Assembly: GCF_041956535.1 (NCBI RefSeq)
Contig: NW_027192204.1
Coordinates: forward strand, 133,069-197,068
DNA length: 64,000 nt
Reading direction: 5' to 3'
From: Calcarisporiella thermophila CBS 279.70
Lineage: Eukaryota > Calcarisporiellomycota
Shown here piece by piece: positions 1-9,486 of this stretch (within the stretch, counting starts at the first letter, position 1; each line of letters opens with the position of its first letter). Made by a program: the position numbers and the translations under genes. The notes beneath the pieces were generated by a model that was not told the origin of the DNA, did not search any database, and saw only the letters and a program-made list of their open reading frames with translations.

Positions 1-260
1 TATAAAGGTTGGGTGGATTTTATTACTCATCGGGAGGCTTTGCTGTGTAAAACTTTGACCAAAAATGCGCTCACAATTTAAGTCATGGATCCATTGAAGC
101 GAAATTTATTGATAATAATCGAAGAGTAAAAGGCCTTTCGGAATCATATATACACTAATACTCCTTCTCTGAATAACAAGACATGAAAAACTGCTTTTTT
201 CGTTTTCAAATAACTTGGTATATGGGACAAAAAAAAACTCATTCGTTAAAAATGTCTTAT
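1..260. other. Window edge, no gene seen
   Basis: AT-rich sequence downstream of the cyclin stop codon. I see no convincing coding exon or RNA gene; it probably holds the 3' UTR of the cyclin and intergenic DNA. Confidence 0.5.
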
Positions 261-1528
261 CTACGGGGTCAACATCCCGTCTGGTATTTTGTTTTCATCG
301 TTTGCGTCCAGAAATTCTGGCAAAAGAACCCTTCGTTGTGGCGGCATAACATCCAAGTGCATAATGCGGCCCTCGCTTGGCGGGGTAGGCAAGCAATGCT
401 TTTGAGCGTATAGCTCGGAGTGTGTGGAGGAAATCGGTGAGAGCGTTAAAGTATTGCCCGCATCTGCCCACGCTTTAACGCGGATGCTTGCTTTATATCT
501 GGCCTCACACGCGTATTTGTCGTGTACGACACGCGACACACTCTGCAAGCAAAGCTCGTCCATTAGCTGTGCACATTGAAGGCAGGGATCTGCTGCTCTT
601 CTTGTCTACAAATGAAATATACCAACGTATCAAAGAGAGTCATCCTCCCGAGCTCAAGGAAAACGGGGTTTACCGGCTGGGATAGGTTCAGTATCCTCTT
701 TGCAAAATATAAAGCCGCTTCGGCAATAATGGCCGGCCCATACTCGATGAATCTCTCATGAAAAAGTGTCAGCTCCATCAGGAACCTCGCTATCCACTCC
801 GCCCCATCACGAGCGCACTCTTTTCTTTTAATAATAATTCGGAGAAACTCCTCCGCGGTGGGATGTCCGATTCGCCATCCCAGAGTTTTTAGTAAATGTC
901 TCTCCATCTGTGCAAAATTGTTTGCATCATACTGTCTTGAGCACAAATCGGATAGTTTCTGCGGCGGAATGTGGGCAGAATCTGTATACTTTGCTGCCAC
1001 CCACAATGCAGTTAAGCCTAGCAGCTGGTAATATTGTAATTTAACAGTAACTTGTGACATATATCTGTCAACAAGGTTGAGCGCAAGATACAGGGTCTCT
1101 GGAGCCAAAGAGAGATGATTGTGCACTTGAATGAGATAATCGACCAAGAATGGACGCCTTTCCCACCGAACCTCTAACATTGAAATCAGAAAATACATTC
1201 ACATTTACCCCCATATTCACGAAGATAATAAGCAGTAATAGTATACCCGGCTGCATCTCCAACTTCAGGATGCTGGGAAGTGTCGATTTCTATACACAAA
1301 AAACGATTAATTTTCCATCTCTTTCGATGCATTTACAATTAAACAAAATTGAACGGAATTTTTGTTCCCCTAATTTACCTCCTGGTGCTTCATTGCCTCC
1401 CACATCTCAATTAATTCTTCATCATTTTCTTGAGAGGGAACTAAGGTAAGGGTTCGTAGAACACGTTTGAGATTTTTGATTTTGAAAGGAAGGGTCTTGG
1501 AGCGCTTAAAACCTGGACGCGTGCTCAT
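261..1528 (-). CDS. G1 cyclin, CLN type
   Basis: Regulatory subunit of the cell-cycle CDK at Start (family knowledge for Cln/Puc1 cyclins). The cyclin box is clear: a segment ending in FLVDYLIQVH, then LNLVDRYMS and QLLGLTALWVAAKYTDS, the last very close to the Cln3 pattern. The second cyclin fold follows, with YGPAIIAEAALYFAKR. Exon joins that keep frame: the C-terminal exon 261-605 joins 674 and upstream across a 68-nt intron (606-673), giving NLSQP-TRRAADP. Another short intron of about 35 nt near 1165 gives YLREYGE-VRWERRP. A probable first exon is 1379-1528 (start ATG at 1528, 50 codons beginning MSTRPGFKRSK). Its junction to the next exon is the weakest: it needs a poor AAG acceptor, or translation may start at an internal ATG near 1340. 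The C-terminal tail holds LPTPPSEGR, a possible CDK-type phosphosite region. The cyclin call is secure, the N-terminus is not. Confidence 0.82.
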
Positions 1529-2661
1529 GATGTACTCCCTTCTAGGGGTAATTTGGGCACAGAATTAATGAATGTGCTTGTAAGCAGAGTAAAAAGACAC
1601 TAATAAATTGAATAACCTATACACCAATTAAATGTTCTTAATATATATAGCAAACTTATATAAATGTTATCATATAATTTATATTAAAAAGAAAGAAAAT
1701 GAAAAAAATAAAGAAAAAAAAAAATAGAGACAAGGGGAAACACAACACCCGTTTGCCAACTCGGCCAATTTATTATGAGAAAAAAAAAAATATACAATTA
1801 CTAGGGCTCAGCCGCAATCTATTCCGTGTTTTCAATAAAAAGAAAATGGAAGGGGGATGACGCATCCGTTACAGTATAATTAAAGTATAGTCAATAGATG
1901 TGTTCAGTGTCCACGACAATCTTGTGTATTCATTTTTGCTTTTAAAACGACGAAAATTTTTTTGGCTAACCTTTTTTTTTGTAATGAAGGAATACCGAAT
2001 TCAACCTCTATATACATTAATGTCAAAATTTGTTAATGAGATCAAAAATACGTGCAAAACGCGTAATAATCCTGGCTTAGATAAAATATCTAAGCACTCC
2101 TTGTTCCAGAATATATCAGACTATACATACACAGTACAATTTAGCAGCTAAAGTTCATCTTTTGTTTACATCCACGCAGGTATCCTATTGGATCTTCGTG
2201 GGTGTTTAGATAGAATCTATGTAACATGACATATCCATAGTCTTTTTTTTATTGACTATTATAAATGTATATTGGGCGTAAATAACATTCCTTTTCCGAT
2301 GTGGACTGCTCTCGTTATACATGTTAATTTCTATGCTTAATAGAATATTTCAGAAAATGACCACCTACCATATATAATATATTGAATTTATGCCATATAT
2401 GGTAATCACAATATAACTTGACCAATCAATTAGTGTCTAGGTTCTAGTCGAGAATTACAAAGATAACACAACTAAAGGATGGGTAAAGAATTAAACAATA
2501 GCTATTACAACACACTCGCGTGTGAAGATGATGCACTGGTCACATTAACATTATCATGAAATGAAGACGGGACTATGTAAGGAAGAGCTTGCACATGAAA
2601 TTTCGTAAGATTGACGATAGAGTCTTCTTGACTAAGAGCTTTACTATTAACCGCTCTAGCC
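1529..2661. other. Long AT-rich intergenic region
   Basis: About 1.1 kb between the cyclin promoter and the 3' end of the THYN1-like gene. It is strongly AT-rich with A and T runs, including an A-rich block near 1690-1730. Short ORFs are present but show no recognisable domain. No tRNA-like structure seen. Confidence 0.5.
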
Positions 2662-3712
2662 TTATTCTTTGCCCATTTCACATATTAATTCGAATTCTTC
2701 TTGTCTAACCGGCTGCACGGAGAGTCTGCCTCGCTTCACCAATGCCATTTCCCGCAGTTCCTCGCATTTCTGCAATTCTTTGAGTGGAATGAATCGCTGG
2801 AACTTGCTTTTAAATTTCACGTCGACAGTGTACCAGCGAGGAGAAGCGGGATCTGATTTGGGATCATAATAGGGGTGATTTGGATCAAAGGCTGACTCTA
2901 TATCAGAGGTGGTGAGAAAAGAAGTCTTAGTATCTTGGTGAACAAACGATATGTTCTTAAGTAATAACCATCTGGATAGGACCCCTTGACGACCTAAAAT
3001 GAAGCGAATCTCTTTTAATGGCTCCGATTTAGACTTATTCCTCAACTAACTATCTGCTACCTCAGCCAATCCTGCTACCCCGGGTGTTTTACAGTTTGAA
3101 TGGTAGAACAGCACCTTGTCTCCAACCTTCATCTGATCCCGCATAATATTTCTAGCCTCGTAGTTCCGGACACCATCCCAAGTTGATGTTCTAGTTCAAT
3201 ATGATATAATCTGTTAATAGCCGTAGAATGAAATGTCTAGTACATTAATGTTTTGAACATGCATCTTACCCATCAGGCATATTTGCAAGATCATCTATGC
3301 TAAAATTTAGAGATATTTCAAATGAGAAAAGAAATATTTCATATAAGAAATGAATATAGAATCAGACTAACTACCTGAATTTAACATCTTTTCCCTTAAC
3401 AATTCTGCTCTCCGGCTCAGCTTTCATCAACCAGAACCTCACATCAGTTCTCTCCTAGAAAAGAGTTAGTAACTGCTGATTATATTTGTTCGGAGGAGAT
3501 AGAACACCTCTCTATTTGCCATAACTTTAGACTTTTTGAGCTTATTGAGTGACGCGTTTTTATTGGAGGCAGCATCTTCAGTATCGGTCGATTTCCGTTT
3601 CTGATGTGAATGGGAAGAAAATTTAAATGTGAGAAAACAAAAAGAATGAACGCCGAAAAAACACCTTCGATTGTGGTGCATTCCGTGGAATCGAACGTGT
3701 CCGGGGAGCCAT
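2662..3712 (-). CDS. THYN1: EVE-domain protein, THYN1-like
   Basis: Member of the thymocyte nuclear protein 1 / EVE family, a PUA-like fold thought to bind modified nucleic-acid bases; the exact role in fungi is not settled. I join seven exons: 3665-3712, 3508-3600, 3375-3454, 3270-3299, 3061-3190, 2969-2993 and 2662-2897. Together they are 642 nt, an exact 213-codon frame plus stop. Every intron is GT-AG, 53-79 nt. The protein starts MAPRTRS with a Lys-rich nuclear-type leader, then [55 protein letters not shown] and [15 protein letters not shown], the family's diagnostic blocks in order. Length matches family members (about 220 aa). Two exons are only 30 and 25 nt. It shares a divergent 304-bp promoter with the C2H2 gene. 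Confidence 0.93.
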
Positions 3713-4016
3713 TTCCCAGGCTAAAACGCGTAAGTGGATTTGTTAAGGCGAAAAGTCAAAACACAGTAAATGATGGCAATTTCCGTGATGTAACTCTTAC
3801 GTATCGGTTATAATTAGTGCGCATGAAAATTTAAAAGAGTGACGTAAAGTTTCTGAAACCTATTCTGGCTTGGATTAATTCCGTTTTTAGTCGATTTCTC
3901 CAATATTAAAACCCTGTATTCCAACTTATTTTTTCTCATACATTTTTTCAGATTTCACATTTTCACATATTCACACGTATTCTCAGAATTTTAATGATTC
4001 TTGAGAAAAAATTAAA
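3713..4016. promoter_or_regulatory. Divergent promoter, THYN1-like / C2H2 factor
   Basis: 304 bp between two head-to-head start codons (3712 minus, 4017 plus). The part nearest the plus-strand gene is T-rich (about 3925-4000) before an A-rich run at the start codon. No specific operator recognised. Confidence 0.45.
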
Positions 4017-5150
4017 ATGTCAATTGCATTCGAACAGCTGCAACGAGAGCAGCGCCAACCGTCACAGCAGCCACTATCCTTGGTGGACCCGCTGCTCTCC
4101 GCCATTTGGGTCAACGAATTCCAACCGTCGAAAATGAAGCACAAGATTTCGCTCGAAAAGTTGACAGGAAACCTTCTCGCCTCCGCGGCGAATTCTCTGT
4201 CTTGTCACCTCGACATTCCTTTTGTCGATTCCGGTCCGCTCGAAAATGCTGGGGAGTCTACAGAAATGCTATTGAACCTTGTGCCTGATTTTGACGTGTC
4301 CTTTGTGTCGTCGTTATCGTCCTCTCCATTGAGTGAGGTAAATAATGACGTGTCGAGTCCCTCATCACCAATTATGCATATGGGGGGTGGAGAAAGATGG
4401 AATCTCGGTTATGAAGGCGTCACTATTGATCCAGCATTGATCGACCCCACTGGAATTACAATGGGTGATGTACTCGAGGGAGATCAGTTAAAAGAGGATA
4501 CGGGTCAACCTATGCCTTGCGAGGATGATTCGAAATTGAAGACTCAGTCACAGAAAAAGCGGCAGCAATCCGCGGAGGCTTTCAAGTTCGTGTTTTATCA
4601 TCCGAGCTCTCCTCACTCGGAGCAAGAGGAAGACGTTGAGATACAACGATCACGGCGAGAAAGTATTTGCTCGGAGCCGGCATTTACCCTTACTTCCCCT
4701 TCCATAGACTCCTCCTCTCCAACTGTGGAGAGCCCTGAGGATAAGTGTTCCCGTACTGGTGGCGCTCGCCGCCGTTCGGCACCTTCATCGTGTGGGAGGA
4801 TGTCTGACGAACCCATGCCGTGTCCGCACGAAGGGTGTGGGAAATCGTTCACCCGATATAATAGCTTGAAAGCGCACTTGCGTCTACATGCATCCTCACG
4901 TCCATTTGAATGCCCCATGTGTAAACGTTCGTTTGCACGAAAACATGACCTCCACAGACATATCCGCGTCCATACCGGTGCAAAGCCATACGAATGTCTT
5001 GCGTGCAAGAAGGGATTTGCACGGAGCGATGCTCTTCGCAGACATTGGAGAGTAGACTCGAGTTGCGGGAATCATCCAGCGGTGGCCAGCATCAAGGGAC
5101 GCCGTCGTCACTCAGTCCTCTCCAATAAAACTGCATCCTCCTCGGCCTAA
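4017..5150 (+). CDS. C2H2 zinc-finger transcription factor
   Basis: Single-exon, 377-aa nuclear regulator. Three adjacent C2H2 fingers lie near residues 267-350: CPHEGCGKSF with HLRLH, then CPMCKRSFARKHDLHRHIRVH, then CLACKKGFARSDALRRHW. The third ends in VDSSC rather than a second His spaced as usual; that Cys could complete the zinc site, as in the atypical last fingers of fungal Swi5/Ace2 and Crz1 relatives. The N-terminal two thirds are Ser/Pro-rich and acidic, typical of an activation region, and contain SPSS and SSSP clusters that could be phosphorylated. The C-terminus is basic (GRRRRHS). Target genes cannot be read from the sequence. The start ATG follows an A-rich leader with no in-frame upstream ATG nearby. 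Confidence 0.85.
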   Translation: MSIAFEQLQREQRQPSQQPLSLVDPLLSAIWVNEFQPSKMKHKISLEKLTGNLLASAANSLSCHLDIPFVDSGPLENAGESTEMLLNLVPDFDVSFVSSLSSSPLSEVNNDVSSPSSPIMHMGGGERWNLGYEGVTIDPALIDPTGITMGDVLEGDQLKEDTGQPMPCEDDSKLKTQSQKKRQQSAEAFKFVFYHPSSPHSEQEEDVEIQRSRRESICSEPAFTLTSPSIDSSSPTVESPEDKCSRTGGARRRSAPSSCGRMSDEPMPCPHEGCGKSFTRYNSLKAHLRLHASSRPFECPMCKRSFARKHDLHRHIRVHTGAKPYECLACKKGFARSDALRRHWRVDSSCGNHPAVASIKGRRRHSVLSNKTASSSA

Positions 5151-5441
5151 AATTATCCCAGGAAACAAAAATGCTTGTAAAATTTTTAATACTCTCTTCT
5201 GTATATACTCGCTCAAAATTTCTTTCACATCCTTTCTCTCTATATATTTTTATATGATTTATTCAATGTAAATGGGCTTGAACTCGAAATCTTTTATTTT
5301 TTTTTATTTGTTTTGCAAAATGTCAACATTTTTATTCTTTCTATTTTTTTTCAGTTTATTTTACAGTTTTCCCTTTCCTAATTGATATGTAAATTAGCAC
5401 ACTAGGAAGTTAAGTGTGAAAAGTCAATAAAATCGATCGGA

Positions 5442-6354
5442 TCAGAAAATTTTTTCCTCGACGATCTCTCTTCTCTCATTCTGCACTAATCGCAGATGTC
5501 TCCCCCTGCTCTCGGTCTCGCTAAAGAAACCTCTCCTGAGCTGCGGAAGATACACTTCACAGACAACTAAAAATCGCCCGACAAACTCTCTCACTTGCTC
5601 CTCACTAAGCCCCGCACCTTTTTCACTCCACAGTGCATCCTCTTGTTGTTGCCTCCAGACGAAAGCATAAGCAATCTCAACTGGATCCATGTGTACAAAT
5701 GCATCAATCTCATGATACCACTGGGTATATGAAGCCAGGTTATCGTTTATCTCTTGTATACAGGCAAGGGAATATTTTAGGGCAAATGAGCTTGGAGGAA
5801 GAGAAGCAAGGCGAGAGGATAAAGACTCTTCGTCTAGGGAGCGGAATCCAAGCATCCAACCTTCAAATAGCACTACATCTACATTTGCAACACTATCCCT
5901 CCAACCAACCCGATCTCCCTTCCCGTCATGCACCGATTTGTCGTAGATTGGTACTTTTGCTATTTCTCCACTGCGAAGGGTTTGAAGTGTTCTAGTGCAA
6001 AGCTCGATATCATGAGTGCCTGGGAGTCCACGTTGTTGAAGCAAAGGATTTTTAGATGGATGGGTTACGAAATGAGAGTGTGGAAGATAGAAGTCATCGA
6101 TCGAGAGAGCTTCCACTCTTATGTCTTGTTCAGAGAGTGCAACGACGAGATTGCGTGTCAATGTAGTTTTTCCTATTGCAAGTGGTTAAGTACTTTTAGA
6201 AAGCAAAGCCTTTACAGAATTAAACTGTACCTGATCCTTGAACACCGCTAATTCCTACCACAATAGTTCCTAAATTTTCCCGTTTGCTGCGATTCAATTG
6301 TTCAAGGACAAATTCCAGTACGCGATCTTTCATTTTGACTCCACTGTTGGTCAT
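5442..6354 (-). CDS. TDA10: P-loop kinase, Tda10/glycerate kinase family
   Basis: ATP-dependent kinase of the YGR205W/Tda10 and plant D-glycerate 3-kinase family, within the PRK/uridine-kinase group; the substrate in fungi is uncertain. Two exons: 6231-6354 and 5442-6172, with a 58-nt intron that splits the P-loop. Joined, they read GISGVQGSGKTTLTRN, a perfect Walker A, and give 284 aa (yeast Tda10 is about 290). Further family marks are SIDDFYLPH after the P-loop, LLQQRGLPGTHD, KVPIYDKS and VVLFEGWMLGF (Walker B-like). A second in-frame ATG at 6333 would shorten the protein by 7 residues. Frame closes exactly across the junction. Confidence 0.92.
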
Positions 6355-7072
6355 AATCAAAGCGGGTGCTTAAAGTTAGAGGGAAATTTACGCGCCACTC
6401 AATTTTTTATATAAATGGAGAGATGTAATTGTAATGTACTGTCATGCGAGTACAATGCTCTAAATACTAAGCCGAGATCAGACATCTGCACCTTAATGCT
6501 TCAATGACATTGGATGTATGCTTTCAAGCACATCTATCTTCTGTGCCACATTGTAGGGATATATACGTATGGCGCTGAGGCAGATTATATAACCAAGTGG
6601 CAGCTGTGCTATAATTCTTGCGTACGTCGCTCTTATCGATTGCAACTATGTGTTAGTACTTTATTTCTAGTGCCCATCGGGGATAGAGTGTAAATGCAGT
6701 TGGATAACTAATATAGCCAATTTCAATAAAGTATCTGATTCTCTTAATCTTGAAATAATCGTGCGGGCAACGATATTCAATGCTGTATAGGATGAGCATT
6801 AAGCATTAGGCAGTTTGAGCAATAATAATGATCAGTACTCAACATCCAATTATTAGAGATGTAAGATCAATGGCACTGATTAAAACCTAGGGCGGAATTC
6901 TGAATTGAACTCTTGGAAACTCTATTCATGCTTCTATTCATGGAGAGTAAAATCTAAGCCACCAATCTATCATATACGTGGCAGGACGCGAACACATGTC
7001 AAGATTGAAAATTGCGAGGTAGGACCCCAATTTTTCCGGTTCTTCTATCAACGATAATCTCAATATAAAATC
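6355..7072. promoter_or_regulatory. Divergent intergenic region, TDA10 / MPDU1
   Basis: 718 bp between head-to-head genes. AT-rich, with a TATATA stretch near 6560. It presumably holds both promoters. No RNA gene or ORF with a recognisable product seen. Confidence 0.45.
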
Positions 7073-7864
7073 ATGTCGGCTGAAACGGCAACTGTACATG
7101 CGGCTAAACCAATAATCCAACTTCCTGGCTTCCTACGCGATCCTGCCGTCGCTCTCATTACTGAGCCCTGCTATGTTTCATTAGTTGAGCGCTTAAATCT
7201 GCAAGATACCCCATGTCTCAAACTTGCAATCTCGAAAGGCCTTTCTGTCGGCATGGTGCTCGGAGGCGCTATTGTGAAAATTCCTCAGATAATAACCATC
7301 CTCCGGCATCGATCGGCTCAAGGTCTCTCTTTGCCAGCATACTATTTGGAAACGCTTGCGTGTGCTATCACCCTCTTCTATAATCTAAACGCTCGCCACC
7401 CTTTCACAACATTCGGAGAGGTGGCTTTCCTGACCGTGCAAAATGCCATTATCACGTTGATGATCCTATACTATTCCCAGAGGCGGGGACTCATTGCAGC
7501 AACTGTAGTGGGAATGTTAGCCATCGTGCAGGGCCTTAGAACAATGCCTTCTGCAGGACTTGCCTCATTCCAAGCGGCAACTATCCCTTTGAATCTCATG
7601 TCCCGAGTGCCGCAAATATATGCAAACTACCAGAATGGAAGCACTGGACACTTATCCGCCTTTGCTGTGTTCAACTATTTCTGTGGTAGCGTCGCGAGAG
7701 TGTTTACCACCGCCACCGAGCTGGATGATCCTCTACTCTTATTAGGTAATGCGCTTGCGGCGGTGTTTAATGGCATCATCGCCCTACAGATGATCTATTA
7801 CTGGAATACGCCAGTAAAGAAGGAGGAAGTCAGGGAGAAATTACAGAGGAAAAGAAGAGACTGA
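7073..7864 (+). CDS. MPDU1: Mannose-P-dolichol utilization defect 1 protein
   Basis: ER membrane protein of the PQ-loop (MtN3/SWEET/cystinosin-like) family, needed for using dolichol-phosphate-mannose and -glucose in N-glycan and GPI assembly (knowledge of MPDU1/Lec35). Single exon, 263 aa, about seven hydrophobic segments. Two PQ-loop motifs are visible: VKIPQIITILR followed by SAQGLSLPAYYLE, and SRVPQIYANYQNGSTGHLS. The C-terminus is short, charged and lysine/arginine-rich (KKEEVREKLQRKRRD), compatible with ER retention. Absent from baker's yeast, so it helps exclude the Saccharomyces clade. Glucosidase II, acting later in the same pathway, lies 36 kb away in this window. Confidence 0.95.
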   Translation: MSAETATVHAAKPIIQLPGFLRDPAVALITEPCYVSLVERLNLQDTPCLKLAISKGLSVGMVLGGAIVKIPQIITILRHRSAQGLSLPAYYLETLACAITLFYNLNARHPFTTFGEVAFLTVQNAIITLMILYYSQRRGLIAATVVGMLAIVQGLRTMPSAGLASFQAATIPLNLMSRVPQIYANYQNGSTGHLSAFAVFNYFCGSVARVFTTATELDDPLLLLGNALAAVFNGIIALQMIYYWNTPVKKEEVREKLQRKRRD

Positions 7865-8298
7865 GACTGTTAATGCTATCTTTTTTTTACGTTGCTTAAA
7901 AAAGCTCTTTTAATCATGAATAAAGCATTCTTTATAGATATACCTCCTAATTAGTTGAGGAAATTTGCATGTATTTCAAGTAGTGGTAAACGGTTGAACT
8001 CTAATCTATCAAACATGATAGATATTATGCCCGTTATCACAATAACCTCTTCTTTAATGTTATTCATATAATTTAAAATCCAAAATTATGATTTTTGGAT
8101 AGTAGTTTAAATATACACGCTCATCGGATACTATCTGAATGAATGATTTTTTCTTTACAACGAAGTTTGTGGCAAATAATTTGATAATAAATGAAAAATA
8201 AAATTCAAATGAAAGTAAAATAATTAATGTTCATAAACTCTGCGTATTTTCGTTTAGAGTACTCACGAAAATTAGATTATTCTCTGTATAAAGTCTCC
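7865..8298. other. Convergent 3' intergenic region
   Basis: 434 bp between the 3' ends of MPDU1 (plus) and the secreted His-led protein (minus). AT-rich; candidate polyadenylation signals such as AATAAA near 7918 and 8186. No other feature seen. Confidence 0.5.
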
Positions 8299-8886
8299 TT
8301 ATCGTTTTGCAGCCACTTGTGAATTAGCAAGCTTGGCCTTACTATCAGCAGCGCCAGGTGCATCGGAGTTCTCTTCTCTTTTATTTTTCTGCGCAGCCAT
8401 GCGTGGTCGAATTCTCACCCATATGCAACTTGCGAATCCGGTTGCGTTCTGAACCCGAATCAAACAACTCCCACCGGGACCACTACACTGAACGTTAGGT
8501 GTAATAAGGCTCATTCTGTAGAACCCTCTTGCTCCGAGCCCTATAATTCCAGGGACTCCAGTTTGGATCCGCACTGGGTTCTGAGTAAAATATTGGCCTG
8601 TTCCCGTTGGGTCGACATAAGCTTGCATAGGGCCAGCTCCGTCTACGTTGGCGACCCGCCAGACGACATTCAAACCCTCGCCGACCATATAAATAGGGGG
8701 ATTTTGAGGATATGGAATTTTAACGCCCATGCCGCACGGTTGTCTAGTTGTGTATCGCCTGCAGTCCACCGTGCTCACGTAGTCTTTAATCTGAAAACCA
8801 ACCGGACTCGTGAGCTTTCCATGGCCTAGTGCCAGGCCAACGCTGGCAGCAAATAAGACGAGTTTAGAGAACGTGGTAAGGAGCAT
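8299..8886 (-). CDS. Secreted Gas1/Egh16-like protein, N-terminal His
   Basis: Small secreted protein, 195 aa from the preferred ATG at 8886 (an upstream in-frame ATG at 8919 would add 11 residues and weaken the signal peptide). MLLTTFSKLVLFAASVGLALG is a signal peptide; cleavage after it would expose HGKLTSPVGF, an N-terminal His as in lytic polysaccharide monooxygenases and the GEgh16/Gas1 (DUF3129) surface proteins. The five cysteines and the late block with VQCSG, GSCLIRVQN and ASCIWV fit the Gas1-like pattern. There is no other histidine in the mature chain, so a complete two-His copper brace cannot form; an LPMO activity is therefore not supported. The tail after about residue 160 is Lys/Asp/Ala-rich and probably disordered. 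Family assignment is by pattern only. Confidence 0.6.
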   Translation of the reverse strand: MLLTTFSKLVLFAASVGLALGHGKLTSPVGFQIKDYVSTVDCRRYTTRQPCGMGVKIPYPQNPPIYMVGEGLNVVWRVANVDGAGPMQAYVDPTGTGQYFTQNPVRIQTGVPGIIGLGARGFYRMSLITPNVQCSGPGGSCLIRVQNATGFASCIWVRIRPRMAAQKNKREENSDAPGAADSKAKLANSQVAAKR

Positions 8887-9486
8887 TATTAGACTGATTT
8901 GATATAGAATAAAAATCAAGGAATAAAATTCAATTATGAGAACCCGCTATACTTGAGTGAGAAAAAGATGAAATATTGCCATCGGGGTCCGCACCCTTAG
9001 ATGAGACCATATTAGTGTGTGTAGTTACTGGCGATCCATCCCAAATTGACAACCTATTTAGTCATATTAGCATCAAAATTTGGGATTGGACATGGGTATA
9101 TCTCGTATAAAAAACTATAACGAGTATTTGTCTACTACCTGGGCGCAAGCTTTTTACTAACTTTAGGCCAACACGAGAAAAAAAAGTCAAAGTCTAGGTG
9201 TATTTAGGCGACTGGCTAACATAGATGTCAAGTCTACTATCGAACGATGGTTTAAGTTATTCGAATTGTACTTCCGTCACATCTCTTTGAAATTTAATTT
9301 GACAACTAGCTTTATTATTTGGAAGAGGAAATAAATCTCTTTAGAAGAATTGAATAAAAAAAATGCTATAAATACATTACAAGCTAATGGTTTTCCCTCA
9401 ATAGACTTTTAGAATAAAAACAGGTCAACATTTTCCATAATGTTAAAAAGTATATCTGCTTCTACATTGAAAAAAGGGGTCATCAA
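8887..9486. other. Intergenic, two minus-strand genes
   Basis: 600 bp between the acyl-CoA oxidase stop and the start of the secreted protein. AT-rich; I see no gene in it. It must contain the promoter of the secreted protein near 8890-9100. Confidence 0.45.

Noticed and set aside
183-413. Plus-strand ORF near the window start
   Set aside because: Overlaps the cyclin C-terminal exon on the opposite strand and shows no motif.
563-1198. Cyclin ending at the stop codon at 563
   Set aside because: A 68-nt intron with good splice sites joins the frame to 261-605, which carries the cyclin's C-terminal helices.
8299-8886. Active lytic polysaccharide monooxygenase
   Set aside because: Only one histidine in the mature protein, so no histidine brace.
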